Shown in pieces: positions 1 through 11,452 of a DNA stretch of 64,000 nt. The position numbers and the translations under genes were made by a program. The notes below the pieces were generated by a model, which ran no database searches, was not told the origin of the DNA, and saw only the letters and a list, made by a program, of their open reading frames with translations. How positions within the stretch are numbered: position 1 is the stretch's first letter; each line of letters begins with the position of its first letter. Source of the stretch: Celoporthe dispersa (Eukaryota > Ascomycota > Sordariomycetes > Diaporthales > Cryphonectriaceae); contig WAID01000006.1 of NCBI GenBank assembly GCA_016584495.1, positions 310,001 through 374,000 on the forward strand, written 5' to 3'.

Positions 1-1134
1 ATAGGAAGTTATAAGCCAAAATTTGCTATAAGTTCGGGAACATATCTCGTATTATTTATCCCCGCAAAGAGTGTTAGTAGTGAGCATGTGATGACAACTA
101 ACTTGGCTGCTGTTGATCATTGCTGCGCTCTTAACTGGTCCAAGTTGCGCTGCAATGTGATTGCATCTCTAAAGTCCAAGATAAGCAAGGAGTGCATTCG
201 TGATAAGCAGACCATCCAAGTATGCAACTTATCCTTGCAGTCAGTGCACATGCAATTATGGACGCTTAAGCATACTATTTGGTATCTACAGTAAGGGTTG
301 CCACAACACCTGAAAGTGCTCCGGTCTCAAATGCCAATGCATATAGTGCATTGAATTTCTGGTCTGATTTGCAGAATTTTGGCTGTTAGCCAGAGCAGGA
401 TGTAGGAGGATTGAGAAGAAATAAAAGCAAAGTAGAGAGGTCGATTGGGCATGAAAACGTAGCGTACTTATCAAGGCTGAGGAGCATCGAGCCCGTGGGA
501 AGGGTTCTGATTGGACTCGGAGCCGCGCACATGCTCACCCTCGACATCGACATGGACATTTTAATGAAGACCTACTATGATATCTCTTAAATTATTGGAT
601 GCCAATGATGAAGGCAGGAGGGAAATGAGGGAAATCAAGACGAGATAGAGAATGGCTGGAAGTAAATATTGCTACAAAGCGATACTTGCTGTCAGTGAGG
701 ATGCGTTGACATCAGCTGTGTCTCTCTTGCCCTTTTCTTCTTCTTCTTCTTTTCTTCTTTCTTTTTGTTTCTTCCATCTACCATTTTCTGTTTTATTCTC
801 GCTTTCTTTGGGGAGATTGGTTGGTTGGTGTTACATAACACTAGCAAGGGACTGGCTGCTGTGACAACGAAACAGATCCCTGCTTGCCCTGCCAACAGCC
901 GAGGTGGAGCCGGGAGCAGATTTGATTTGTTTGGAAGGACCTCCTGCTTCTTCGCTCTTGCGGGTACCTAAGCTCGAATAACTACTTGCTACCACGTTAC
1001 AACCGCCCATCCGAGTGATCTGTGGTGAGAGCAGCTGCTTGGCAGTCGAGATTGGCTGGCTACTACATTAATATCAGGTTGACTCTGTGTGTTGTTTCCC
1101 CCAGGCGAACCCCTCCGACCAGACGGCAGAAACA
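1..1134. other. Intergenic, upstream of ERG4
   Basis: I find no convincing coding region. The left 650 bases are moderately AT-rich with only short ORFs that resemble nothing I know. Around 720-775 there is a CT/TTC-rich tract, and 1030-1134 is probably the ERG4 5' leader. No RNA gene was recognised. Confidence 0.5.
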
Positions 1135-3235
1135 ATGTCGAGGTACTCTCTCCGCCAGACTCCTCGGTAAGTTCGCAATACTGCCTCACCTCACTCTCTC
1201 ACCTCGAGGGGTTTGTGTGTGTGTCATATTCCTTCTCCTGCGCTGCTTCCTCGAGCTTGCTGGCGAGGCAGGACGGAGCCCTTCGACCATGCCAGACCTC
1301 CTCCGTTGAGCAGCACAACAAGGAGGAGTACCTTGAAATTGTCCTCTCTCCCTGGATCGCGCGCGCGTTGTGTCCTCTCTCTGACAGCTGTCTCTCTCTC
1401 CTCCCACAGGAAGAAGGAGCCCTTCGAGGGCATGATTGAGACGCCTGGCCGTCGCGTCTCCAAGCGCCAAACCTCATTGTCCTTCGAAGGCTCTGATGCC
1501 GACGCCGAGTCTAGCTCCGCTGCCGAGACTACCACCTCCTCACGCGCCACCCGCGCCCTCCGCCGACGAGGCACACCCAAGTTCGTTGAGCACATTGATG
1601 ACGACGAGGTCAGCACCCCTGCAGCGCGCGCCCCTGTCCAGGACCCGGTCCGGCAGGATGGTCAGCTTGAAGAGGAGGGCGTCGCTACCAGGCGCAAGGC
1701 TGCCGCCAGCAGCAAGGCGGCGCTCGCAAGCGGCGCACCCGCCGAGGCCAACGGCGCCAACGGACATGCTGCCGAGGACAAGTTAGTGGACGGCTGGAAG
1801 CCCGGCATGGACCCCAAGATCGATTACTCGGGGAGGTACGAGTTTGGCGGCAGCCTGGGTGTGTCTGCCATGATGATTGGCTTTCCCATGTTGATGTGGT
1901 ATATGTGGATCGGCGCAACCTACTACGACGGAGGCTTTCCCACGCGGGCAGCCGGGCAGAGCTGGGGCGACTTCTTCCAGCATCTCGGCCACCTCGTCTA
2001 CACTGGCGCGTTCCCCACCCTCAAGGCCTGGGCCATGTACTGGGCCTTCTTCCTCTTCGAGATGCTCCTGTATCTCTTCGCGCCCGGCGTCTACGCCTAC
2101 GGAAAGCCCCCTGCCCTTCGAGGGCGGCAAGCAGCTCAAGTACTACTGCTCCGGCTTCGTGTCCCTCTACATCACCCTGGCCGTCGTTGCCGGCCTGCAC
2201 GTCTCGGGCATCTACAGCGCCTCCACCATCATCGACGAGTTCGGGCCCCTGCTGTCCGTCGCCATCCTCTCTGGCTACCTCGTCGCCATCGTCGCCTACT
2301 TCTCGGCCCTCTGGCGCGGCGCACAGCACCGCATGTCCGGCTCCCCCATATACGACTTCTTCATGGGCGCCGAGCTAAACCCGCGCATGTTCGGCATCCT
2401 GGACTTCAAGATGTTCTTCGAGGTCCGTCTGCCCTGGTATATCCTGCTGCTGCTCAGCGTTAGCACCGCAGTGCGGCAGTACGAGCAGTATGGCTATGTC
2501 TCGGGAGAGGTGTGCTTTATCTTGATGGCGCACTGGCTGTACGCCAACGCCTGCGCCAAAGGCGAGGAGCTGATCGTCACCACCTGGGACATGTACTACG
2601 AGAAGTGGGGCTTCATGCTCATCTTCTGGAACATGGCGGGCGTGCCGCTGTCCTACTGCCACTGCACCATCTACCTCGCCAGCCACGACCCTTCCGAGTA
2701 TCGCTGGAATCGTGTCTTCCTGACCTTCCTCTTCGCCGCCTACATCTTCACCTACTGGGTCTGGGACAGCTGCAACGGCCAGAAGAACAGCTTCCGCGCC
2801 GCCGAGCGCGGCACCCTTACCAAGCGCAAGACCTTTCCCCAGGTCCCGTGGCAGTCCATCAAGAACCCCAAAAGATCCTCACCCAGACGGGCGACTCCAT
2901 CCTCGTGGACGGCTGGTACGGGCTCGCCCGCAAGACTCACTACACCTGCGATACCTTCTTCGCCATCTGCTGGGGTCTGATCACCGGCTTCAAGAGCCCC
3001 TTCCCTTGGTTCTACCCCATCTTCTTCGTCTGCATGATCGCCCACCGTGCCTATCGGGATATTGAGCGCTGCCGCGAGAAGTATGGAGATTCATGGAAGG
3101 AGTACGAGAGACAGGTTCCGTACCTGTTCATCCCTGTAAGTCCAGTTATTCATTATGGATGTGACGAAAGAAATGAAAGAATTCCAACCTCTTACATCTG
3201 CTGACTATCTTTTTCTCCTGTAGTACGTCATCTAA
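1135..3235 (+). CDS. ERG4: Delta(24(24(1)))-sterol reductase (ERG4/ERG24 family)
   Basis: This enzyme reduces the C24(28) double bond in the last step of ergosterol synthesis, in the ER membrane. I model three exons: 1135-1166, 1410-3135 and 3224-3235 (last residues Tyr-Val-Ile). The product is about 589 aa once two frame breaks are bridged. Residues 12 to about 130 are a polar Ser/Ala/Glu-rich cytosolic extension. Several hydrophobic segments follow, then the family's C-terminal block containing LVDGWYGLARK, HYTCD and YRDIERCREKYG. The breaks lie at the C5 run 2107-2111 (one C too many) and the A4 run 2870-2873 (one A too few). Conserved sequence continues on both sides of each, so I treat the gene as intact. 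The start was chosen because the short first exon splices cleanly (GTAAGT..CAG) into the KKEPFEG segment. The fold is shared with ERG24 and lamin B receptor, but the C-terminal block points to ERG4. Confidence 0.9.
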
Positions 3236-4421
3236 GCACCTCTATGTCATGTCCATGGGCCTTAGAAGGTGAGAGGAAGTTGTGTGAGAGAGGAGAAATG
3301 CAGAGAAACCAGGGAGCGAGACATGACTTGATAAACTTCTGGTTCGATTCGGCCTGTATATGTTCCTAAAAAAGAGGTACTTGCTTTTAACTCTTGCATT
3401 TCTTTACGTTGGCAACGGGCTTCTGTTCCTATATTAGATGGACCCGGTCCAACGACCAGAGAGACTATTTGACGGCGGTAGGGTCGAGGGAGGGCATGGA
3501 GTGCGGCCAAAAGCAAAAGGGACGTGGTGTGTGGTGGGAGTAGTGAAGGGGCGGAGATTGATCCTAATGCGACCTAATGGCTTCGTCGCAGCATTACATA
3601 CCGCGTTGCATAGTCTGCGTGTTTGTATGTATGTATATATGCGCGTAGCGCTTCGCGAGTAGCGAAAAGGGATGTACATTCACCAAATCAATATTTTCCA
3701 TCAAAGAGTGTCAAACTTCTGCCTTCTGTGACCTAGAGTCAAAAGCAAGACGAGTAAAGGTACATCCCAAGTCTACGCCGGTGATGAGTGAGCCACCGAG
3801 CTGACGGTCAACAGTGCAGAGTTCGTTCCTAAACGACGTGACCAACTCAAGAGGCATATTTTGCAGGACAATATCAGTCAGGCTAGGCGGAACATCGATA
3901 CACACAGGGTACGCCGAAACAGAACGTCGAGAGGGAAGAGGTTGTTGAGAGGATGAAGTGCAATGCAAAACCACTTGTCAGTACTAATGCAGCCGTGAAA
4001 CCCAGAAATTTCAGAATCAACGCAGCATTACTCCCATCCTACACTACAGCCTTCTCTCACACCACTTCCCTCCCGCCTTCCAACATCTATGACGAGAAAA
4101 AGCAACCGATAATGCCCGCCTAATGTGACAAATTTTACACGTATATGCTCCAGACGAACCGTTCCGATCATCCGTTCCCTCTGTCTTCGCCCCCTTTGGT
4201 TTATCCTGGTCAGGGGAGTGGACCGCCCGAGACTGGATGCAGTTGTATCCCAGAGCATTTAACCATTTACCCAGAGCCCCAAGCTGAGTCCATGAATTGT
4301 CCGCTACCGCCGACTGTGTCGTTCTTGTGAGCTTCGAAGAGGACCTTGCGCAAGGTTTCTCGTCGCCGGTCCGCCTCGAACTATCGTGTCGGCGGGGGTC
4401 AAAGCGTGGACAGCGAAGCGC
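3236..4421. other. Intergenic between convergent ERG4 and VMA3
   Basis: This contains the two facing 3' ends. A minus-strand ORF at 3711-3974 (87 codons) has protein-like composition in its C-terminal half, but I recognise no family and no upstream exon. No RNA gene was seen. Confidence 0.4.
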
Positions 4422-5355
4422 TTAGCAGCTGACGTTCAGGGCGGCCTTGGAGTTCATGAGCAGCGCGACAATGAGACCGTAGAGACCTGTTGGTTGGATT
4501 CTGTCAGCTTCTCTGCGTTGACGTCTGACCTCGGCTCCTCGAGATGACACGGGAGTAGGAGGATGCAGCTGTTGTTTCTAAAAATAACTCACCCAAGACC
4601 TCAGCGAAAATGAGAATCAGAATCATGCCGACGAAGAGCCTGGGCTGCTGGGCAGTACCACGCACACCAGCGTCACCGACGATGCCGATGGCGAAACCGG
4701 CAGCCAGACCGGCGAGGCCGACGGCCAGACCGGCACCGAGCTGGATGAAGCCGGTGAACAGGGGGTAGTCGGTCTGCTTGAGACCGTCGGAGATGAGGAC
4801 GGAGACGACGAGGCCGTAGATACCGATGATACCGGCCATAATGACGGGAACGATGTCTAGAGGTTATCGGTAAGCAAGTCGCCGACGAGGAAGGCAGCTC
4901 TGTTGTTGGGACGCACTCTTCACGATGAGATCAGGTCGCAGGACACCCATCGCCGCGATACCCACGCCAGACTTGGCGGTTCCGTATGACGCGCCCAGAC
5001 ATGTGAAGACAATGGCGGCCGTGCAGCCCATGGCACCGAAGAAGGGCTAGGATAATGTCAGCATCACGTCGTCTCGATGGTGTTCTCTCGTAGGTAGATT
5101 CGTCTCGAGCCGGAGGTAGCTTTTGAGGAGGATGACGGCGACGACAGTGGGCAGGGAAGCGCCCAGGGAGGTAGACTAACCGCATAGACGGGGCTGCGAG
5201 TTCATCATGATTAGCTGGAGATGTCATCTAAGGTTGATTTCCAAGTATTTGAGACACGTCGAGAGAGGTGATGTCTCTGGTCTAAGCTTCAAGTGACGGC
5301 AGGGAAGCTCGGGGAGCCCATCAGCAGCGAGTACTTACCACAGATCTGAAGGCAT
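4422..5355 (-). CDS. VMA3: V-type ATPase 16 kDa proteolipid subunit c
   Basis: This is the subunit of the membrane V0 rotor that carries protons into the vacuole. I model five exons in transcription order: 5339-5355, 5181-5193, 4917-5046, 4593-4856 and 4422-4486, giving 162 aa that begin MPSDLCPVYAPFFGAMG. The second exon is only 13 nt; it is bounded by CAG upstream and a GTTAGT donor, and its inclusion keeps the frame exactly. The protein has four hydrophobic helices made of two homologous halves. The proton-carrying glutamate sits in helix 4 (Glu139, in the segment IFAEVLG). Length and C-terminus match subunit c, not c' or c''. It is divergent from SNU13 across about 690 bp. Confidence 0.95.
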
Positions 5356-6047
5356 CTTGACGGTTGTGGAGGATAAAAAAAAAGGTATATGAGGTGGTAG
5401 AAGGAGAGTATGAAGATGGAATGGCCGCGATAGCGCGTTGCAAGTCGTAAAGGTGAAAGGGCGTTGCGTTGAGAGTTGTTTTGGATGGGTGAGGAATAGA
5501 AGCAGCAGCTAGCTTGGGGCCAGTGAGTGGATGGATGATGGTGACGAGTTGCGAGTTGCGTAGTCTGCCGCAGTTGCAGCTGGAATCCGTCTTTGATTGG
5601 GGGGCAAGGTTTTGCCTGCCTCCTTGTCCTGCGGCGAATCCTCCAGCAGGGGTGGGCACGCTGGGCACCTGAGAAGGCCCCTAAGCCAGGCCTCAACGCA
5701 GGCCAGCTTAGCACCTGGCAGGCGCTGCCAGGTCAGCAACAGCACCGCCAACTCCGCTATAATAGAAGGCCCCCATCAGGCCAGCAGAGCGGAACCACCT
5801 CCTAGCAGCTTGGGGCCGGGAAGCGCAACAACCAAATGATCCTATCAGCTTATCGTATGGACCCACTTTAAAATACTTCCAATCTTTTTTTTTCGAAGGC
5901 CTGGGCAAGGCCAATCCCAACACCCACTCAACCATCCCCCATTATCACCATCCAGATCCAGAATACAGGGCGATCTACGGAAAGGAACCCTGCTGTGTGC
6001 CTCTTGCATCTCTCTTGGACAAGCTCTCAACCTATTTCTCAGCCATC
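5356..6047. promoter_or_regulatory. Shared divergent promoter of VMA3 and SNU13
   Basis: These 692 bp separate the start codons of two constitutive genes facing away from each other. A poly-A/T tract at 5376-5386 and one at 5885-5894 may be nucleosome-excluding elements. No specific transcription-factor site is claimed. Confidence 0.5.
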
Positions 6048-6584
6048 ATGTCTAACCAGAACGAGTCTGCCGCGTGGCCCATCGCTGATGCTGCCCTGTC
6101 CCAGGTGCGTGATCGTTGAGAGACCACTCAACCCTTCGACGGTGATGTACACGACATCAACTAACAAAAGGGCAAATAGGAAATCCTGGACCTGATCCAG
6201 TCGGCCAGCCACTACCGCCAGCTGAAGAAGGGTGCCAACGAGGCCACCAAGGCCCTGAACCGCGGAACTGCTGAGGTCGTCGTGCTCGCTGCCGACACCG
6301 CGCCTCTGGCTATCCTCTTGCACATCCCCCTTCTGGCCGAAGACAAGAACACCCCCTACGTGAGTCGCACCTGTTCCCGACGTCGTCCACCTACGCACGC
6401 ATGCTGGAGCCAGCAGGCTGACTTGAAGCTCCCGCAGGTCTACGTCCCCTCCAAGATCGCCCTCGGCCGAGCCTGTGGTGTCTCGCGCGCCGTGATCGCC
6501 GCTGCCATTACCAGCAACGAGGCCTCTGACCTGATGGGCCAGATCCGGGCTCTGAAGGACAAGGTGGAGAGACTGGCTATCTAA
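6048..6584 (+). CDS. SNU13: L7Ae-family 15.5K RNA-binding protein (SNU13)
   Basis: Snu13 binds kink-turns in U4 snRNA and box C/D snoRNAs, and so serves both the spliceosome and rRNA modification in the nucleus. Three exons, 6048-6104, 6180-6359 and 6438-6584, give 127 aa, the usual length of the family. The L7Ae core is clear: NEATKALNRG, EVVVLAADTAP, and after the second intron VPSKIALGRACG. All junctions are GT..AG and fall on codon boundaries. NHP2 is a paralogue, but the short N-terminus and the SNEASDLMGQI segment fit Snu13 better. Confidence 0.95.
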
Positions 6585-8487
6585 AGAGTCTTGGACAAGA
6601 CTGCACGCTAGAGATGGCTGGCTCAAACATGCATTTCGCTTTTTGCGTAGCCTGACAACTAGGATCGACCCTCCGGCGCCGGACCGTTGGTAGCGAATCA
6701 GAAGAAGAAAAAAAAAAAGTCAAACCAGCCGAGTCCGAAAATATTGATCGTCCGCGAGAACATGCATTGTGAATGGCGAGCCCGCGGCGGCGTGCCTGGT
6801 CTCCATGAACCCGAGAGGCAGCAGCAGGATAGAAAGCGAGTTCAAAAGGCCGAGGAGAGAGGGAGCAGGCAAACCCACCAAAATGATGGTCGGGCACGAC
6901 AAGTGAAGAATGCGTGGGATTGCCGCTGCACACACCAAACACCCTAGGCTCGACTGCCGTTCCTGAGAATCGTGATACAGCCTCAAGAGACAACCATCCA
7001 GATTGTACGAGGCGACTCCTTGAGCTGAGTTTCTTAGGGCCGCAACCTCTTTACACAGGATCTAGAGTCCGCACCCGCATCCGCGCCAGTACCTCCTTCG
7101 GCAGCTGGGCTCCTCACTACAATCCATTATGGACTCGTTCAATCCTAGCACAAGCTTCGGGGTAGCACGTGAGGAGCTCGAGCGTGTCGCTGGAATATTC
7201 GCACGTAGGAACGAGGTCAGGAGGGGCGGGTGCATCGTAGTCCCAAGATGTTGTTCTGGTCAGTCGTGTCCGGCGGACGGCCTCGACTGCTCGGTTATTG
7301 TTATCCTTCACAGTGGTGGTACAGAACGAAGAGTGTGGCACTTCTTCCTCGGATCGTTGGCAGACGATGCATATAGAGTACATGGTGAGGACGGACAAAC
7401 AACTAGACAGGCCGTCGTTGAGAGGTGGGCGCATCGCACGACATATCCGTCCTCTGCTGCGGCGGCACGGCGCTATCTATGGCCTTGCGAGGTGTGCCGG
7501 CTCTATCGACGGGATAATGTGACATGTTAAGGAAGTCGGCCCGGGGGTCCCTCCAGCATCTGGATCCCGTCATGGTACCGCTATGTTTGTATCTCTGAGG
7601 GCACCATATGCTACATGCAAGGTCCGTTCGGATGAACCTGCTGCGGCCGCGCGGCGAGGTAGCAGGTGACTCTCTGATGGCTGGCTTATCAGGGCCCGAG
7701 ATAGGATCGTCTCCAGGTGGAGTGTTTTGGCCCCGGGTGAAACTCGGCGTAGCAAAGTGAGCGACTCTCCCTTCCCCTCCCTGGCAGTGTTGCTAGTTGT
7801 CCATAGGCCCTGCGACTCTGAGTCTGACTGCGAGGGAAAAAATGGTCCGCTCCAGCCAGTTGTAGTAAGGGCTTATCAATGGGAGGAATGGCAAGCCAAG
7901 CACCGGACCATCGCCAGCCAGGGGACGAGACCAAAAGTCGTGTCCTCGTGTGATTCGTGTCTGCCCGAGCGGTCACGGACGGATTCGGAAGAGCTGGTGG
8001 TTAGTGGTGTTGGTGCTTGGTGCCTGGTGCCCTTGTATGCAGTCCATGCATGCGTGGTGGGCGCCTATGCACACTGCACTTGCAGATGCACGCACTTGCT
8101 GCAGTCAAAAGAGAGCAAGGACAGATCCTGGGCCGCCCTGCCTCTGTTTCTTCACACCCTCTCCGTCTCTCTCCACGATTCGGTGGGCCCCTCGTGGGTC
8201 CAAGACGGGGTGCGAGCGTATCAAGCCCATTAAAGAAGACTTTTCGCGGTTTCGGCTGGTCGCATCTTTAGGTCGGCACTCTGGGTAATTCAGGGTCCAT
8301 TCCTTGTTCTTGAAGGTCCCTTTCCCCTGTGTCTTCTTGCCGTGCGGTTGGACTTGTGTCGATCCTGGTCTTCCTGAGGTATCGTCGAGGGTGACAGCGA
8401 GTAGGAGGACTGGTGTGGGTAAACGATTCAATCCTCTTCCTCTTTGTCTCTTGTTCCTCACTTGGCCTACCCTAGACGCGGAGTATT

Positions 8488-8520
8488 GGCCAGCCAGCCA
8501 GCCCGTCAGCCAGCCGGCCA
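8488..8520. repeat. Imperfect CCAG tetranucleotide cluster
   Basis: About six copies of CAGC/CCAG with interruptions. A similar shorter run occurs at 14952-14969. This looks like simple-sequence slippage. Confidence 0.6.
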
Positions 8521-10977
8521 AACTGAGTAGGTCAAACGTTTCAAGATTCGTGGTACTGCTACCACATACTTTGTACGTACTGCGCACGCGCCCAAACATC
8601 TTGCTCGAGGACTTGTGTGTTTGAGTCAGCCTCCTCTCGCCCATTGCAACGAACTCGCATATACTACTATGGCATGCTATGTAGCTACCGTGTGTGCCGC
8701 GGCAGCAGCACCAGCTGGCTCAACACAACACACATGGTGAGGCGCATGTACCTCCACAGAATCTGCTGGGGCCTTCACTAGTGAGTGTCGCATATACGAT
8801 AGCTGGACGACTGTTGGCTTGCTGTCGTGTTCGCCGTGTGTTTCTGCACGCGCCATGTCGGTGATGACCTTCTCAATCCTCCCCGTTTAATCCAGCCATG
8901 CCTCCAGCCCAGCCAGCCAAGAACAAGCCACGCCACGTTGTCCGCCTCTTCCCGTCCCACCAGGCAGATGGATGGATGAGATGGATGCATGGGGTTTGTG
9001 ACCAAGGCAAGCTAAGGCATGAATTATTAGGTACTACAGTACTACGGTGCATGGGGGGGGGAGGGAATGCCCGGCTGGCTGGCCTGGGCTGTGCGATGGG
9101 CCTCTGCGACCCTGCGATGCGATGCCGTGAAAGATGGGTTGGGCCTGGGCCTGGGCCTGTTCATGTTATGCTCCTATAGTGAATTCCAACCACATCTTCT
9201 CTTCTCTTGACGAGTCAGATGGGATGCGGTCAGTTTTGGTCTTGTCTTGTCGTTTGTGGTTTGTGTTTCTCCTCCGAGGCTGGGCCGTCATCCAACCTGC
9301 CCACACCACGATACGTACCTTCAAGTTTTCATGTTACATACGTACTTTGTACATACGATCCTTGGAGGCTGAATCCCCCCCCCCATCCAACGCATTCCAT
9401 TTGATGGAGGGTGGGTGGGTGAGTGGGTGGTTCTTTTCTTTTTGGCGACAGCGGATGCGCCCACATGGCTGGACGGGACCCACGGGCAGTGCTACAGTGC
9501 TACCCTAGCGTGCCTTCTGCTAGAGTACTTACATAAAGTACGTACCTGCGCTATGGGAACACGCCGGGAGGGTATACCGATTCAGCAAGGGTCTGGGCTC
9601 CCCTGCTCCCGGCACTTCAGGGAAGGAACAAGGCCTTTCCTCCCTCTCCCTCTTTTTTTTTTTTCTTTCTTTTTTTTTTGGTCGTAACGAAGGTCAGCAG
9701 AGCCGAGGCCAGGCTCCCAAGCACTCGCGTCATCAACCTCTCCACCAGGCCAACCCAGCCCGGTCTCCCAAGGCCCAAGCCCCAGCCGAGCCGAGAGCCA
9801 GCCGCCCGTCCCGGAAGTTGTTGGATCTCGCCCTCGAGACGATGGACGGGAACGTTAGGAGTTGTTGTTCAGGTAAGGGGTCTCAGTGTGGTATCAATGA
9901 CACAAATAGCCCTGCGCCGTTGCTGCGACACGATGCAACCAAGAGACCGGAGGAGGATTGGGAACTGAGACCGTGACAATGGACTGACTGGCCTGGCTGG
10001 GCGGACTGGACTCTGTTGTGTCGCCTGTGGCAACCTGGCAACCTCCCATCAGCCGCCGCGCAGCCCTGCACTCATAACAATAGACCTCTTCTTTCTTCCT
10101 CTTCTTTTTTTTCTCCCTCTTCCTCCTGCATGCTTCAGCTCTTGTTTATCTATCTATTGATTATCGTCACCCTTTTCAGCTCTGAAGCGTCAAGACTGGC
10201 AAGAAGTCTTGGCTCCCTTGTGACTGTTTTGTGATTGCTTAGTCCGCAGCCACCCACCGAAAGCGGAGCCTCGCCTGGTCCCTTTCGCTATCATCAGCCT
10301 CGTCACCAGACCGCCCACCCCGTCCCGACGCCACGTCCCCTTCCTCTCCGCTGGGCCACGGTAGCCTCTTTCGACGAGATATCCCCCCGCCCGAGAGACA
10401 TCGGCAAAACGGCGACAACGAAAAAGGGAGACTACTTACAAACCACGGTAAGCAAGCAAAAAGCCTACACCACCGGCTCGACCGACCACCAGCCAGCACA
10501 CACTCACACAAGTCACGCTCCTACACAACAACTCATCACTCCCTCACACACTACATTCTGTAGTGGTACTTACACACCCCTCCACTCCACCCCCAGAAAG
10601 TACACCATACTACTACCTAATCAAGATCGTCGCCCATCTGACGTCCCCGGAACAAAGTACCCCTGGCCGGCCTGCCCTCTTCCCCCTGCCCTGCCTTTCT
10701 GCCCTTTACTGTACTGTACACACCCCCCCCCCCTGACTGACGTCGGTCCCTATTTGCCGCCCTTTCCAGCATCTTCCCTTTCTTCTCTTGCTGTCGCTAT
10801 CCTCGGATCGAGTCACCACGTAAGTAGCATGCTTGCCTACAGTACATAACATTGCCAATTTCCCGCTTCCCGCCAGCCTTGTCCGCCTCGCCTCTTCTTT
10901 CTCTTTCCTTATTCCTTCTCATGACTGACCTGACCTCACACCACCCTTAAAAGACGTGCTCCTCCTCTCGACGCTTA

Positions 10978-11030
10978 CCACCACCACCACCACCACCACC
11001 ACCCAGCCACCCTCCTCCTCCTCCTCCCCT
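10978..11030. repeat. CCA and CTC trinucleotide repeats in the AN1-gene leader
   Basis: About nine CCA units are followed by a CTC run, 115-170 bp upstream of the AN1 start codon. They probably lie in the promoter or 5' UTR. Confidence 0.7.
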
Positions 11031-11145
11031 CCAACCACATACTCCTTCTCTACCTCGACGAACCTTCGGCCGGCCCCCCTCTGCCGCCATTTCCACACCG
11101 AGCCGCTCTGCTATCCTCATACAACCAACCACCAAACAAGCAAAA

Positions 11146-11452
11146 ATGGCCAAGCCCAGGTGCCCAGCCAAGATCGAGGGCAAGGAGTGCCGGAAGCTGG
11201 CCCACCCCATCGTAGGCAAGTGTGACGACTGCGGCAAGCTCTTCTGCAGCGCACACAGGTTCATGGAGGAACACAACTGCGAGATGGCCGATGTGGTAAG
11301 TCTACAGAGTCCCGAGGGCTCAGACAAGACAAGACAAGCCAGAGTCGGCAGAGGCTAACCTGTACGTCTCAAATCGCCAGACCAAGACCAAGCTCTTCCA
11401 GGAGAACGCCGCCCAGCTCCTCAAGGAGCGCACACAGGTCGTCAGGATATAA
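11146..11452 (+). CDS. Small AN1-type zinc-finger protein
   Basis: Two exons (11146-11295 and 11381-11452) encode 73 aa that are almost entirely one AN1-like zinc finger. The zinc ligands are Cys6 and Cys15, a CDDC pair, a Cys followed by a CSAH block, and a final HNC. A short basic helical tail follows, ending in Val-Arg-Ile. AN1 fingers occur in stress-associated proteins that work with ubiquitin, Cdc48 or the proteasome; the role of this stand-alone version is unknown. The start context (AAAATGGCC) is good and the intron is GTAAGT..CAG. The gene has an unusually long upstream non-coding region. Confidence 0.85.

Larger units (their letters stand above)
6585..11145. other. 4.5 kb region without recognisable protein genes
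   Basis: This is the largest gap in the window. ORFs of up to about 200 codons occur on both strands, but their translations are low in hydrophobic-core patterns and match no family I know. It contains CCAG-type tetranucleotide clusters (8488-8520), many short TACGTA/GTAC motifs (8570-8580, 9330-9350, 9530-9550), poly-pyrimidine tracts (9650-9680, 10085-10125) and CCA/CTC trinucleotide runs near 10980-11030. The right end is probably promoter and leader of the AN1 gene. A long non-coding transcript is possible but unproven. Confidence 0.45.

Noticed and set aside
2107..2873. Programmed frameshifting in ERG4
   Set aside because: No slippery heptamer with a downstream structure was evident, and the same kind of break occurs in eight other unrelated genes.
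3711..3974. 87-codon minus-strand ORF with protein-like C-terminal half
   Set aside because: No recognisable family, no supporting upstream exon; could be chance.
7727..8644. Overlapping ORFs of 112-179 codons on both strands in the gene-free region
   Set aside because: No domain, no splice context and composition like random GC-rich sequence.
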